From Microcystis viridis FACHB-1342 (GTDB lineage: Bacteria > Cyanobacteriota > Cyanobacteriia > Cyanobacteriales > Microcystaceae), in the NCBI RefSeq assembly GCF_014698335.1, contig NZ_JACJSV010000007.1:32193-96192 (forward strand): a stretch of DNA of 64,000 nt, given 5' to 3'. Shown here piece after piece: positions 52,192 through 61,251 of this stretch. How positions within the stretch are numbered: position 1 is the first letter of the stretch; every line of letters starts with the position of its first letter. The notes below the pieces were generated by a model that was given only the letters and a program-made list of their open reading frames with translations, did no database searches and had not been told where the DNA came from. Both the position numbers and the translations under genes were made by a program.

Positions 52192-54642
52192 ATGAAATAC
52201 AAACAAAAACTTAGTCAATTTTTTCATAATCTTGCTAATAAATTAGGAAATTCCAAGCAACCCCCTAAAGTCGATCCTATCGACTCCAAATCTGCGCCAG
52301 TTGCTGGGGAAAAGCCAGTAGAAGCCGCTTCCGAAGAAAAAAAGGTTAATTTAGTCTCCCGAACCAGTAGCAAGGCTATAGAGACGTTAAAACCCTTAAA
52401 GAACAAATTTACTACCCTGATCAACAATTCTCCCTTACCGCAATGGCGACAACATCCCCGCTTTGGCTTGTACTTGGGAGTAGGATTAGGGGTGACTGGG
52501 GGACTTTTGGGGGTAGGTTGGGGCATTTATCGCCTTGAAAGCTCTCTACCGCAAAACATCGCTGATATACAAACCTATGCTCGTCCTGGCACCTTGACAA
52601 TTGAAGCCGCTAATGGGGAAATCCTCAAGCAAAATGGCCCTAGCACCTACGAAACCGTGAAAATTGCTCAAGTTCCCCCACTGGTACAGGAGGCCTTTAT
52701 CGCTAGTGAAGACCGTCGTTTTCGCGAACACGGGGGAGTGGATGGTCAGGGTATTGCTCGCGCTCTCTTTTCTAACCTGAGAGCCGGGGGAGTGGTGGAA
52801 GGAGGCAGCACCATCACCCAACAATTGGCCCGGATTGTCTTTTTATCCCAAGAAAGGAGCTTTGATCGCAAATTACGCGAAATGCGTATCGCTCAGAAAA
52901 TAGAAGATAAATATACAAAAGACCAGATTTTAGAGCGTTATTTTCACCTAGTTTATCTCGGTTCCGGGGCCTACGGTCTTGCCGATGCCGCTTGGTTATA
53001 TTTCAGTAAACCCGTCGATAAATTAACCCTAGCCGAAGCTGCCACCCTTGCCGGCATTGTTCCCGCTCCTAGTCTCTATTCTCCCCTCGAAAACCCTAAA
53101 TCTGCCCTAGAACGGCGTAATATCGTCCTCAAAACTATGGCCGAGGTGGGATTTATTACTGCTGCTCAAGCCGAACAAGCGATCGCATCTCCCCTAGGCC
53201 TTAAAACCAGTCCCCTAAAACGTCTGCAACGGCAAGCGGCCTATTTTACCGATTATGTGGAAAAAGAACTGCCGCAACTGGTTCCCGCTAAAACCCTAGA
53301 AGCGGGGGGATTGGTGGTAAAAACTACCCTTAATCCTCGTTGGCAAAGCGAAGCAGAGGAAGTGGTAGAAAGAGCGGTTTCTCGTTATGGCCAGTGGCAG
53401 AACTTCCAACAGGCGGCTTTAGTGGCAATTGACCCCAAAAATGGGCAAATTAAGGCTATGGTCGGAGGAATTGACCACGATAAGAATCAATTCAATCGGG
53501 TGACACAGGCAAAACGTCAGCCGGGATCTACTTTTAAACCTTTTGTCTATGCGGCGGCGATTGCGGCGGGGAAATCCCCCTATTCTAGTTATAAAGATGC
53601 TCAGTATGTAGTGGATGGTTATAAACCGGAAAACTACGGTGATAGGTATAGCGGCCGCGCGGTGTCCATGCGCGATGCTTTGACTTCTTCCCTGAATGTG
53701 GTGGCAGTTCAGGTGTTAGTGGCCGTCGGTTGGAATCCGGTGATTAAATTAGCTCAAGATATGGGGATCCAGTCGAAACTTTTACCCACTTATTCTTTGG
53801 CTTTGGGTGCTTCGGAAGTCAATCTTTTAGAATTGACCAGCGCCTACGGGACTTTTGCTAATAATGGTGTGCATCAACCAGTTTACGGTATTAATCAGGT
53901 ACTCGATCGCAATGGTAAAGTAATTTATCAAGCCAATTTTAAACCGAAAACTGCTCTGAATAAAAACACGGCAGCGACGATGACTTGGATGCTACAGAAT
54001 GTGGTTAATTCGGGAACGGGAACCCCAGCACAAATTGGTCGTCCGGTGGCGGGAAAAACTGGTACTTCTGATAAAGCTCGCGACCTTTGGTTTGTCGGTT
54101 ATATTCCCCAATTAGTCACGGGAATTTGGCTCGGTAATGACAATAATAAACCCACCAATGGAGCCAGTACCATGTCCGCTTGGATGTGGCGACAATTTAT
54201 GTTAGAAGCAATTAAGGATATTCCCTATCAAGGTTTCCCAGAACCGAATTTAGGCAAACGTCCGGTGACATTAAAAGCAGAACCCATTAAACCCCGACGT
54301 ACCTACTTTACCCAAACTACTAACAATCGTTTAGCCAGCAGCGATGAGGGTTCCCCCACCGAAAGACCTATCCGCAGACGGCGACGGGTTCGGGTAAGTC
54401 GTGTGCAAACTATCGTTCGTTCTAATACTAGCGAACCGGGCCAACGCCGTTCTAGTCGTCGGCGTACTAGAGTCGCTCCTACCAGCGCCGCCGCTCCTCG
54501 TCCTCAAAATACGGCCCCCGCAGCAGCCGAACCGATTACCGTTCCCGTCAATGTGGCGGCTCCCGAAACTCGTTCGGTTCCCCTAGAGGTAACTTCTCCC
54601 CCCGATGTGGCTCCTCCTGCACCCCCGGCAGAAAGACGCTGA
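52192..54642 (+). CDS. Class A penicillin-binding protein (PBP1A-like)
   Basis: 816 aa. A basic cytosolic N-terminus (~85 aa) leads to a TM helix (FGLYLGVGLGVTGGLLGVGW), then the GT51 transglycosylase (AFIASEDRRFREHGGVDGQG, EGGSTITQQLAR) and the transpeptidase with SxxK (RQPGSTFKPFVYAA), SLN (TSSLNVVAVQ) and KTGT (VAGKTGTSDKARDLWF). The last ~130 residues are a Pro/Arg-rich low-complexity tail with an acidic end. It polymerises and cross-links peptidoglycan in the periplasm; next to mreBCD it belongs to the same wall-growth cluster. Confidence 0.94.
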   Translation: MKYKQKLSQFFHNLANKLGNSKQPPKVDPIDSKSAPVAGEKPVEAASEEKKVNLVSRTSSKAIETLKPLKNKFTTLINNSPLPQWRQHPRFGLYLGVGLGVTGGLLGVGWGIYRLESSLPQNIADIQTYARPGTLTIEAANGEILKQNGPSTYETVKIAQVPPLVQEAFIASEDRRFREHGGVDGQGIARALFSNLRAGGVVEGGSTITQQLARIVFLSQERSFDRKLREMRIAQKIEDKYTKDQILERYFHLVYLGSGAYGLADAAWLYFSKPVDKLTLAEAATLAGIVPAPSLYSPLENPKSALERRNIVLKTMAEVGFITAAQAEQAIASPLGLKTSPLKRLQRQAAYFTDYVEKELPQLVPAKTLEAGGLVVKTTLNPRWQSEAEEVVERAVSRYGQWQNFQQAALVAIDPKNGQIKAMVGGIDHDKNQFNRVTQAKRQPGSTFKPFVYAAAIAAGKSPYSSYKDAQYVVDGYKPENYGDRYSGRAVSMRDALTSSLNVVAVQVLVAVGWNPVIKLAQDMGIQSKLLPTYSLALGASEVNLLELTSAYGTFANNGVHQPVYGINQVLDRNGKVIYQANFKPKTALNKNTAATMTWMLQNVVNSGTGTPAQIGRPVAGKTGTSDKARDLWFVGYIPQLVTGIWLGNDNNKPTNGASTMSAWMWRQFMLEAIKDIPYQGFPEPNLGKRPVTLKAEPIKPRRTYFTQTTNNRLASSDEGSPTERPIRRRRRVRVSRVQTIVRSNTSEPGQRRSSRRRTRVAPTSAAAPRPQNTAPAAAEPITVPVNVAAPETRSVPLEVTSPPDVAPPAPPAERR

Positions 54643-54785
54643 ATCGGCAAAAAAAACCGCAGGATTTGCGGGGGTTACAGTTCCAAAACTGCTCGGCCAA
54701 ATCTTGGAAAACCATCGGATTTTTGGCGGCGAAACCGGGTAAATTAGCCGAAAGCCTGCCGCTATAATAACTTAAAAGCCGTTTA

Positions 54786-56546
54786 ATGCCGATGACCAGT
54801 CTTATTTCCCCCACTACCATCTCCTCAACTCGTTTAAGTCTCAGCTATCAAGTGGCTATGTCGGAACCGACTTCGCACCTCTTTGAAGTCACTCTACAGA
54901 TTACCGGTTGGCAAGCTCCGATTTTAAACCTAAAAATGCCGGTTTGGACTCCCGGTTCCTATCTAGTGCGGGAATACTCCCGTTTAGTTCAAGATTTTCA
55001 AGCTGTTAACCTCAACAGTCGCAAAGTTGCCAAAAATCACTGGCAGATTGACAATGGTGACAGTTCCGAAATAACGGTCAAATATCGCGTTTTTGCCCAC
55101 GATTTAACCGTCAGAACCAACCATCTCGATGATACTCACGGTTACTTCAACGGGGCCGCTTTATTTTTCTATATCCCCGATTATCAAAAACATCCCCTCA
55201 CCCTGACAATTATCCCCCCCCATGGCGATTGGCGCGTTACCACTGCCTTAAAATCTTTACCCGGACAGAAAAACACCTTTCACGTTCCCGATTTTGATAC
55301 CCTGGTGGACAGTCCTGTGGAGGTGGGGATTCATCAGTTATACGATTTTGTCGTCGAGGGAAAACCCCATCAATTAGCTATCTGGGGACGGGGAAACGCC
55401 AATCCTAGTCAAATTATCGCTGATACGACTAAAATTATTCAAACCGAGTCGGCTATGTTCGGTGGACTCCCCTATGATAATTATCTCTTTTTGCTACATC
55501 TTTCGGCGGCTGGTTACGGGGGACTAGAACATAAAAATTCCTGTACCCTTAACTATGCGCGTTTGGGATTGCGAGATAAGGATAAATATAATCGTTTTCT
55601 GCAATTAGTCGCCCATGAGTTCTTTCATCTCTGGAATATCAAGCGTATTCGCCCAAAAGCTTTAGAAAGCTTCGATTATGACGCAGAAAATTATACTTCT
55701 TCCCTCTGGTTTGCCGAAGGAACCACCAGTTATTATGATATAGTAATCCCTCTACGGGCGGGAATATACGATAGTAAGACTTTTTTAGAGCTTTTAAGCA
55801 AAGAAATCACCCGTTATCTCAATATACCCGGTCGTCTTGTCCAACCTCTAGGCGAATCGAGTTTCGATGCTTGGATAAAACTCTATCGACGGGATAGCAA
55901 TAGCGATAATAGTCAAATTTCCTACTATCTCAAGGGGGAATTATTGTCGCTGCTTCTCGATTTACTAATTCGCACCCACACCGATAACCGTCGTTCCCTC
56001 GATGATGTTTTACGCTCGATGTGGCAACATTTCGGTAAAGAGGAGATTGGTTATACCGATGGGGAATTGCAGGCAATTCTCGAATCGGCTGCGGGAGTGG
56101 ATTTAAGCGACTTCTACCAGCGTTATATCGACGGTTTGGCAGAATTACCCTTTAATCAATATCTTGAACCTTTTGGACTCTATCTGCGGGGTGTTGACAA
56201 TGGGGAGACGATACCTTATCTGGGAATGCGGGTACAGAGTGAAGCGGGTAAAGAAATAATTAAATTTGTCGAGATGGGTTCCCCTTGCCAAAAAGCGGGA
56301 ATTAATGCTGATGATGAATTATTGGCTATCGATGGATTGCGGGTGACGGCGGAACAGTTAAACGAAAGATTAAAAGACTACCGCGCAGGTGATATTATTC
56401 AGATAACAGTCTTTCATCTCGATGAATTGCGAACCCTTGCTGTTCCACTGGCCACCCCGCAGACGATTCGCTATGAAATTATCAGGGTAGAAAATCCTTC
56501 TAATAGCCAGAAACAAAATTTTTCCGCATGGGTAAATCCCGTTTAA
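54786..56546 (+). CDS. M61 family metallopeptidase with C-terminal PDZ domain
   Basis: 586 aa. The gluzincin motif VAHEFFHLWNIKRIRP supplies the two zinc His, and a downstream Glu is likely within WFAEGTTSYYD. The N-terminal ~180 residues form the M61 beta-sandwich, and residues ~480-560 a PDZ domain (GMRVQSEAGKEIIKFVEMGS, AGINADDELLAIDGLRV). M61 glycyl-aminopeptidase relatives act on peptides with N-terminal Gly or Ala. Two ATGs (54786 and 54792) are possible. No signal peptide, so cytosolic. Confidence 0.93.
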   Translation: MPMTSLISPTTISSTRLSLSYQVAMSEPTSHLFEVTLQITGWQAPILNLKMPVWTPGSYLVREYSRLVQDFQAVNLNSRKVAKNHWQIDNGDSSEITVKYRVFAHDLTVRTNHLDDTHGYFNGAALFFYIPDYQKHPLTLTIIPPHGDWRVTTALKSLPGQKNTFHVPDFDTLVDSPVEVGIHQLYDFVVEGKPHQLAIWGRGNANPSQIIADTTKIIQTESAMFGGLPYDNYLFLLHLSAAGYGGLEHKNSCTLNYARLGLRDKDKYNRFLQLVAHEFFHLWNIKRIRPKALESFDYDAENYTSSLWFAEGTTSYYDIVIPLRAGIYDSKTFLELLSKEITRYLNIPGRLVQPLGESSFDAWIKLYRRDSNSDNSQISYYLKGELLSLLLDLLIRTHTDNRRSLDDVLRSMWQHFGKEEIGYTDGELQAILESAAGVDLSDFYQRYIDGLAELPFNQYLEPFGLYLRGVDNGETIPYLGMRVQSEAGKEIIKFVEMGSPCQKAGINADDELLAIDGLRVTAEQLNERLKDYRAGDIIQITVFHLDELRTLAVPLATPQTIRYEIIRVENPSNSQKQNFSAWVNPV

Positions 56547-56569
56547 TTCTTGGTTAAATCAACAAAAAA

Positions 56570-57496
56570 ATGTCTATTACCGCCGAAATTCCTTTCCTTC
56601 CTCTCGCCTATTTTGAGAATAAATTTATCCCTTTTACTGAGGCCAAATTATCCGTTGCTACCCACGCACTACACTACGGAACTGCCGCTTTTGGGGGTTT
56701 ACGAGGTACTCCCGACCCTAACAATCCGGGACAGATATTATTATTTAGATTAGAACGTCATTGTCAGCGTTTAAGTCAAAGTGCTAAGTTTCTTAATTAC
56801 GAGATTTCTGCTGATAAAATCTATGAAATAATTATCGATTTTGTGAAAAAGAATCAGTGTCATCGACCTTTTTATATTCGTCCCCTTGTCTATAGTTCAG
56901 GGTTGGGAATTGCTCCGCGATTGCATGGTATCGAGAAGGATTTTCTAGTCTATGGTCTAGAAATGGATGATTATTTAGCAGCCGATGGGGTTAACTGTCG
57001 GATTAGTTCTTGGTATCGTCAAGAGGATAGAAGTTTCCCGTTGCGAGGTAAAATTAGCGCCGCTTATATCACTTCTGCTTTAGCAAAAACGGAAGCGGTA
57101 GAATCGGGGTTTGATGAGGCAATTTTAATGAATTCTCAGGGTAAAGTCTGTGAAGCGACGGGAATGAATATTTTTATCATCAGAAATGGTCAGCTAATTA
57201 CTCCTAGTTTTGACCAAGATATCCTAGAGGGTATTACTAGAGATAGTGTTTTAACTATTGCGCGGGATTTGGGTATTCCGGTTATTGAAAGACCCGTAGA
57301 TAAGACGGAGTTATTTATCGCTGATGAGGTGTTTTTAAGTGGCACTGCGGCGAAAATTACTCCGATTAAAAGGATTGAAACTTTTTCTTTACCTGCGGCT
57401 AAACCGATTACTTATCAGTTAAAAGAAAAGTTAAGTTCTATCGTTCTTAATCAGGAACCAAAGTATCAAGATTGGATTACTCAAGTTCCTTTATAG
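56570..57496 (+). CDS. Class IV aminotransferase, branched-chain type
   Basis: 308 aa. Family marks: FTEAKLSVATHALHYGTAAF near the N-terminus, RPLVYSSGLGIAPRL, the PLP lysine in RGKISAAYITSALAKTEAVE, EAILMNSQGKVCEATGMNIF and the substrate-specificity segment FLSGTAAKITPIKRIETF. It resembles IlvE-type branched-chain transaminases (Leu, Ile and Val with 2-oxoglutarate), but related fold-type IV enzymes cannot be excluded, so I leave the symbol open. ATG 56570, 23 bp after the M61 gene. Confidence 0.85.
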   Translation: MSITAEIPFLPLAYFENKFIPFTEAKLSVATHALHYGTAAFGGLRGTPDPNNPGQILLFRLERHCQRLSQSAKFLNYEISADKIYEIIIDFVKKNQCHRPFYIRPLVYSSGLGIAPRLHGIEKDFLVYGLEMDDYLAADGVNCRISSWYRQEDRSFPLRGKISAAYITSALAKTEAVESGFDEAILMNSQGKVCEATGMNIFIIRNGQLITPSFDQDILEGITRDSVLTIARDLGIPVIERPVDKTELFIADEVFLSGTAAKITPIKRIETFSLPAAKPITYQLKEKLSSIVLNQEPKYQDWITQVPL

Positions 57497-57517
57497 TTAG
57501 AGAAATTTACTTGATTT

Positions 57518-57556
57518 TTCCTTGAGATGCGTCAAATGATGGCGCATCTCAAGGAA
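57518..57556. terminator. Perfect 14-bp stem-loop between convergent genes
   Basis: TTCCTTGAGATGCG at 57518-57531 is exactly complementary to CGCATCTCAAGGAA at 57543-57556, with an 11-base loop. Read on + it has no following T run (the T tract lies before the stem), and read on - it is followed by A's, so it is not a canonical intrinsic terminator. It probably ends transcripts or blocks convergent reading between the aminotransferase and the small minus-strand ORF. Confidence 0.5.
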
Positions 57557-57574
57557 CCCTGAAATAAACAGAAT

Positions 57575-57724
57575 TTATCTATTTTTCGGTTTGATTCCTT
57601 CCTGTATGTAGGGTATAGTTCTCTTAGGATCAATCTTCAGCACGGGTTTCTTCCCTGTTGCTGTTTTTTCTTGTTGATTGTCGGTTTTTTGCTGATTTTG
57701 ATTATTATCGGTTGTATGTTCCAT
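57575..57724 (-). CDS. 49-aa small Gln/Lys-rich ORF
   Basis: The ORF runs from ATG at 57724 to TAA at 57575. It encodes MEHTTDNNQNQQKTDNQQEK then TATGKKPVLKIDPKRTIPYI and QEGIKPKNR. The N-terminal half is disordered and polar, while the basic C-terminal half has the more conserved look of a small RNA- or protein-binding tail. I do not recognise it, and no strong ribosome-binding site precedes it. Reported because the gap is otherwise empty and the codons read well. Confidence 0.35.
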   Translation of the reverse strand: MEHTTDNNQNQQKTDNQQEKTATGKKPVLKIDPKRTIPYIQEGIKPKNR

Positions 57725-57740
57725 AGTAGAGCAAATAAGT

Positions 57741-58268
57741 ATGACAAATATTCGGCTTACCTATGATTATACCTTAAACTCTATCAAAGTTGTCAAGGAT
57801 AGTATTAATCAACTAAATACAAAACTTACTTTGATTCTGACTATTAGCGGTGTTTTGGTTAATTTTGGCAAAGATTTACCTGCTTATATAGTTTCCCTTG
57901 AATGTAACCAGTCTATTTATCCTTGTCTTAGCTGCTATCTTTTGAAATTTTTGGCTTATTTATTCACAATTATTACTATTGGCTTAGGATTATGGGGTCT
58001 ATCCCCAGTAGTGGGTGGTGAAATTATCCTACCAGAACAATTGCTTGCTGAGGAATGGAACCAAGCAGAGGAAGAAGACTATCTAACGGCTTTAATACAA
58101 TATTTACAAACAGAAACTTTAGTTATAATCTCTAAAATTAGAGAGCAAAAAGCAATTAGATTAAATTGGGCAATTAGGACGATAGTAACAGCAGTAATCT
58201 TGTTTTTATTAGATGAGATGATTTTTATTTCTATTCCTGTTTTGGGTAAATTTTGTGCGGGGATATAA
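57741..58268 (+). CDS. 175-aa membrane protein of unknown function
   Basis: Three hydrophobic segments are visible: residues ~27-45 (LTLILTISGVLVNFG), ~63-90 (LLKFLAYLFTIITIGLGLWG) and ~145-168 (IVTAVILFLLDEMIFISIPV). The first is preceded by an amphipathic helix (YTLNSIKVVKDSINQLNTKL). This helix-TM-TM-linker-TM plan resembles small membrane effectors (SMODS-associated or Pycsar type) in outline only; I see no diagnostic motif. The loop between TM2 and TM3 is acidic (LAEEWNQAEEEDYLTALIQY). Function unknown. Confidence 0.65.
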   Translation: MTNIRLTYDYTLNSIKVVKDSINQLNTKLTLILTISGVLVNFGKDLPAYIVSLECNQSIYPCLSCYLLKFLAYLFTIITIGLGLWGLSPVVGGEIILPEQLLAEEWNQAEEEDYLTALIQYLQTETLVIISKIREQKAIRLNWAIRTIVTAVILFLLDEMIFISIPVLGKFCAGI

Positions 58269-58522
58269 CCCTAACTACCTTACTGCGCTAACACAGCCTA
58301 CTTAATATTTTCTTGAAAAATAAGCTCTTGGGATTATTTATTGATCATTTATATTCGAGAAATTCTCAGCAGATAATGTGGATAATCTAGTCGATATTGT
58401 CATAAAAGTTAACAACGCTCACTGAATTTTCTTGATACACCCCAACTAGGGATAAATTTCTGGTATCGCCGGTCACTGAAATAGGTACAATAAACATTGG
58501 CTCGTTTTCATAGAGAACTTAA

Positions 58523-60043
58523 ATGACGCAAAATAATCCCCTAGAGTTGATTGAGAAGTTAGAAACAGGAATCCCCGGCTTTGATTTTCTTTCGGAAGGG
58601 GGATTACCGAAAGGACGAGCAACTTTGATAGCGGGGACGGCAGGAAGTGCTAAAACGGTTTTTGCCTGTCAATTTCTCGCAGAAGGCATCAAAAATGGAG
58701 AAAATGGCGTTTTTGTCACCTTCGAGGAGCCACCCCAAGCACTAAGAAAAAATATGGGTGGTTTTGGTTGGAATATCCGGCAGTGGGAGGAAAATCGCCA
58801 ATGGGCCTTTGTCGATGCTTCCCCCCAACCAGAAGAAAAGCCGATGGTGACAGGAGAATACGACCTAGGCGCATTAATCGCTCGCATTGAGTTTGCTATC
58901 CGCAAAAATAAAGCCAAACGGGTGTCTATGGATTCTTTAGGCGCAATTTTTAGCCATTTAAGTGACAGCGCTCAAGTGAGAAGTGATCTTTTTCGTCTGG
59001 CAACCGCTTTGCGAGAATTGGAAGTAACAGCGATTATGACCGCAGAAAGAACCCAAGAATACGGCGAAATCAGTCGTTATGGGGTGGAGGAGTTTGTGGC
59101 CGATAATGTGGTGATTTTACGCAACGTTTTAACCGATGAGAAAAGAAGAAGGACGATCGAAATTTTAAAATATCGGGGAACCGATCACCAAAAAGGAGAA
59201 TTTCCTTTTACAATTATTCCCAACAAAGGGGCCGTGATTATTCCTTTATCAGCCATTGAATTAGAACAAAAATCCTCTAATATTCGTATTACTTCCGGCA
59301 GTCTGGAACTCGATAGAATGTGTGGGGGTGGTTTCTTCCGCGATTCGGTTATTTTGGTTTCGGGAGCCACAGGAACAGGAAAAACCCTGATGGTGACAGA
59401 ATTTATGGCTGGGGGAGTAACCAATGGGGAAAGATGTTTAATTTTTGCCTTCGAGGAAAGTCGCGAACAGTTATTTAGAAATGCTACCGGTTGGGGGGTG
59501 GATTATGACCGCATGGAAAAGGAAGGTAAATTAAAGGTAGTCTGCCGTTATCCCGAAACTACGGGTTTAGAAAATCATTTAATTATGATGAAGGAAATTA
59601 TCGAGGAGTTTCAACCTAATCGAGTGGCAGTAGATAGTTTATCTGCTTTAGAAAGGGTTTCTAATCTGAAAGGATTTCGGGAATTTATTATCGGTTTGAC
59701 TTCTTTTATTAAGCAAAAAGAGGTGGGAGGATTATTTACTTCCACCACTCCCACTTTATTAGGAGGTTCCTCGATTACGGAAGCGCATATTTCTACAATT
59801 ACCGATTCAATTATTCTGCTGCGTTATGTGGAAATGTATGGAGAAATGCGCCGCGGTATCACTGTTTTAAAAATGCGCGGTTCTATGCACGATAAGGATA
59901 TTCGTGAGTTTTCGATCGATCATCAAGGTATGCACATTGGTCAACCTTTCCGCAATGTTACCGGAATTCTGGCCGGAACTCCTATGTACACAGCACAAAC
60001 AGAAGTAGAACGTTTGAGTGGATTATTTGAGGATCGTAGTTAG
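58523..60043 (+). CDS. KaiC-family circadian clock ATPase, stand-alone
   Basis: 506 aa, with both RecA-like halves. CI carries Walker A GTAGSAKTVFACQ and the catalytic Glu pair in TFEEPP. CII carries Walker A GATGTGKTLMV and FAFEES. The autophosphorylation site matches S. elongatus KaiC (SITEAHISTITDS, equivalent to Thr426, Ser431 and Thr432), so the kinase cycle residues are intact. No kaiA or kaiB is adjacent, which suggests a KaiC2/KaiC3-type paralogue rather than the core kaiABC operon; the GTAGSAKT loop favours KaiC3. Its TAG stop is completed by the first base of a MITE; the ancestral stop rebuilds as TAA. Confidence 0.9.
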   Translation: MTQNNPLELIEKLETGIPGFDFLSEGGLPKGRATLIAGTAGSAKTVFACQFLAEGIKNGENGVFVTFEEPPQALRKNMGGFGWNIRQWEENRQWAFVDASPQPEEKPMVTGEYDLGALIARIEFAIRKNKAKRVSMDSLGAIFSHLSDSAQVRSDLFRLATALRELEVTAIMTAERTQEYGEISRYGVEEFVADNVVILRNVLTDEKRRRTIEILKYRGTDHQKGEFPFTIIPNKGAVIIPLSAIELEQKSSNIRITSGSLELDRMCGGGFFRDSVILVSGATGTGKTLMVTEFMAGGVTNGERCLIFAFEESREQLFRNATGWGVDYDRMEKEGKLKVVCRYPETTGLENHLIMMKEIIEEFQPNRVAVDSLSALERVSNLKGFREFIIGLTSFIKQKEVGGLFTSTTPTLLGGSSITEAHISTITDSIILLRYVEMYGEMRRGITVLKMRGSMHDKDIREFSIDHQGMHIGQPFRNVTGILAGTPMYTAQTEVERLSGLFEDRS

Positions 60044-60257
60044 GGTTTGCGGCAAAAAGTTTTTCGGTGGGGGTAGCGTGTGGGGTGTAGGGTGTGGGGT
60101 GTAGGGTTTTACCGATTTTCATCTGCTCAATTACCTAATTTTCAGGGAAAAAGTCCAGGGATTTTCCCCCTGATCACTCCCAGACGAGGCACTTTTGGAT
60201 TTTAAAAAGGTCTAAAAGTCTTATCCAACAAGGTTTTTAGATTTATTCAGCAAGCTC
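60043..60257. mobile_element. MITE B inserted in the kaiC stop codon
   Basis: It starts GGGTTTGCGGCAAAAAG, carries the TGTGGGG/TGTAGGG array, and ends TTCAGCAAGCTC. Flanks are TAGTTA at 60037-60042 and TAGTTA at 60258-60263. The right terminus (GCAAGCTC) has drifted from the usual GCAAACCC. Confidence 0.85.
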
Positions 60258-60337
60258 TAGTTAAAATATAGCAGCATTTGCTAATCGTGCGTCGGTTGTT
60301 AGCTTTTTTCTCCCTATCTCCTTCTTGCTTTCTTGAT

Positions 60338-61168
60338 ATGTCTAAAAACTTTTGGTTGATTTTTCTAGGTCTTTTACTGATAAATAATCTACATTTATCA
60401 GCCTTGGCAGAAACAGTTTTACAAAGAATTGCTCGCACGGGAGAATTAAAAGCGGCAGCCAGAAAAGATGCTGTTCCCTTTAGTTATATCGATGAGAAAA
60501 CGGGACAATGGACAGGTTACGGAGTGGAATTAATGCGCTTAGTCCAACGTCGATTAGCACAAGAATTAGGTAAACCGATTACAATAACCTTTACAGAAGC
60601 GACGACTAACAATCGTTTTCAGCAAGTGGAACAGGGACAAGTAGATTTATCCTGTAATGCGGCAACAATCACGGAAGAAAGACTAGCAAAGGTTAATTTT
60701 TCTATTCCCTATTTTATGACGGGAGCGCAATTTTTAACTAAAAGGGAAAATGTTGATAAAATAGATATTAATAACACTTTAGCGGCAGTTGCGATCGCCT
60801 ATATTCCCCATACCACCACCGATAGTATTATTCGTTATATCTATCCTCTGGCTAATTGGCAAGCTGTCAGCGATCGAAGTGAGGCAGTGGCAAAATTACA
60901 AAGGGGAGAAGTTAAAGCAGTGGTTAGTGATGGAATTCTTCTACTGGGGGAACTCGTTAAACAAGGACAGGATCCGCGACAATTTGTGCTACTACCCCGT
61001 CAACCGATTACCACCGAACTTTATGGCTGTATTTTACCCAAAAACGATCCCGAATGGAAAAAATTTGTTGATACTGTTGTTGGCAGCAATGATAACCAGA
61101 AACTGCGAGAACAATGGTTTAATTTAGAAGAAAGTTCTTTCCCCTATAGGATTCTCAATCAACCCTAA
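60338..61168 (+). CDS. Periplasmic amino-acid-type solute-binding protein
   Basis: 276 aa from ATG 60338, which begins a clear Sec signal peptide (MSKNFWLIFLGLLLINNLHL, cleavage near SALA-ETV); the TTG 20 codons earlier would spoil it. SBP_bac_3 domain: RIARTGELKAAARKDAVPFS, WTGYGVELMRLVQRRLAQEL, LSCNAATITEERLAKVNFSI and the C-terminal LPKNDPEWKKFVDTVVGSND. It should bind an amino acid or similar ligand for an ABC importer. No permease or ATPase genes are adjacent, so it may be an orphan receptor. Confidence 0.88.
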   Translation: MSKNFWLIFLGLLLINNLHLSALAETVLQRIARTGELKAAARKDAVPFSYIDEKTGQWTGYGVELMRLVQRRLAQELGKPITITFTEATTNNRFQQVEQGQVDLSCNAATITEERLAKVNFSIPYFMTGAQFLTKRENVDKIDINNTLAAVAIAYIPHTTTDSIIRYIYPLANWQAVSDRSEAVAKLQRGEVKAVVSDGILLLGELVKQGQDPRQFVLLPRQPITTELYGCILPKNDPEWKKFVDTVVGSNDNQKLREQWFNLEESSFPYRILNQP

Positions 61169-61251
61169 AAATAGACTGTGATTGCTGAAAATTAAAAGTC
61201 AGTAAATTCTAGTTTTTTTGCTTTTTACTTGTTACTTTTTCCTGAAAAATT

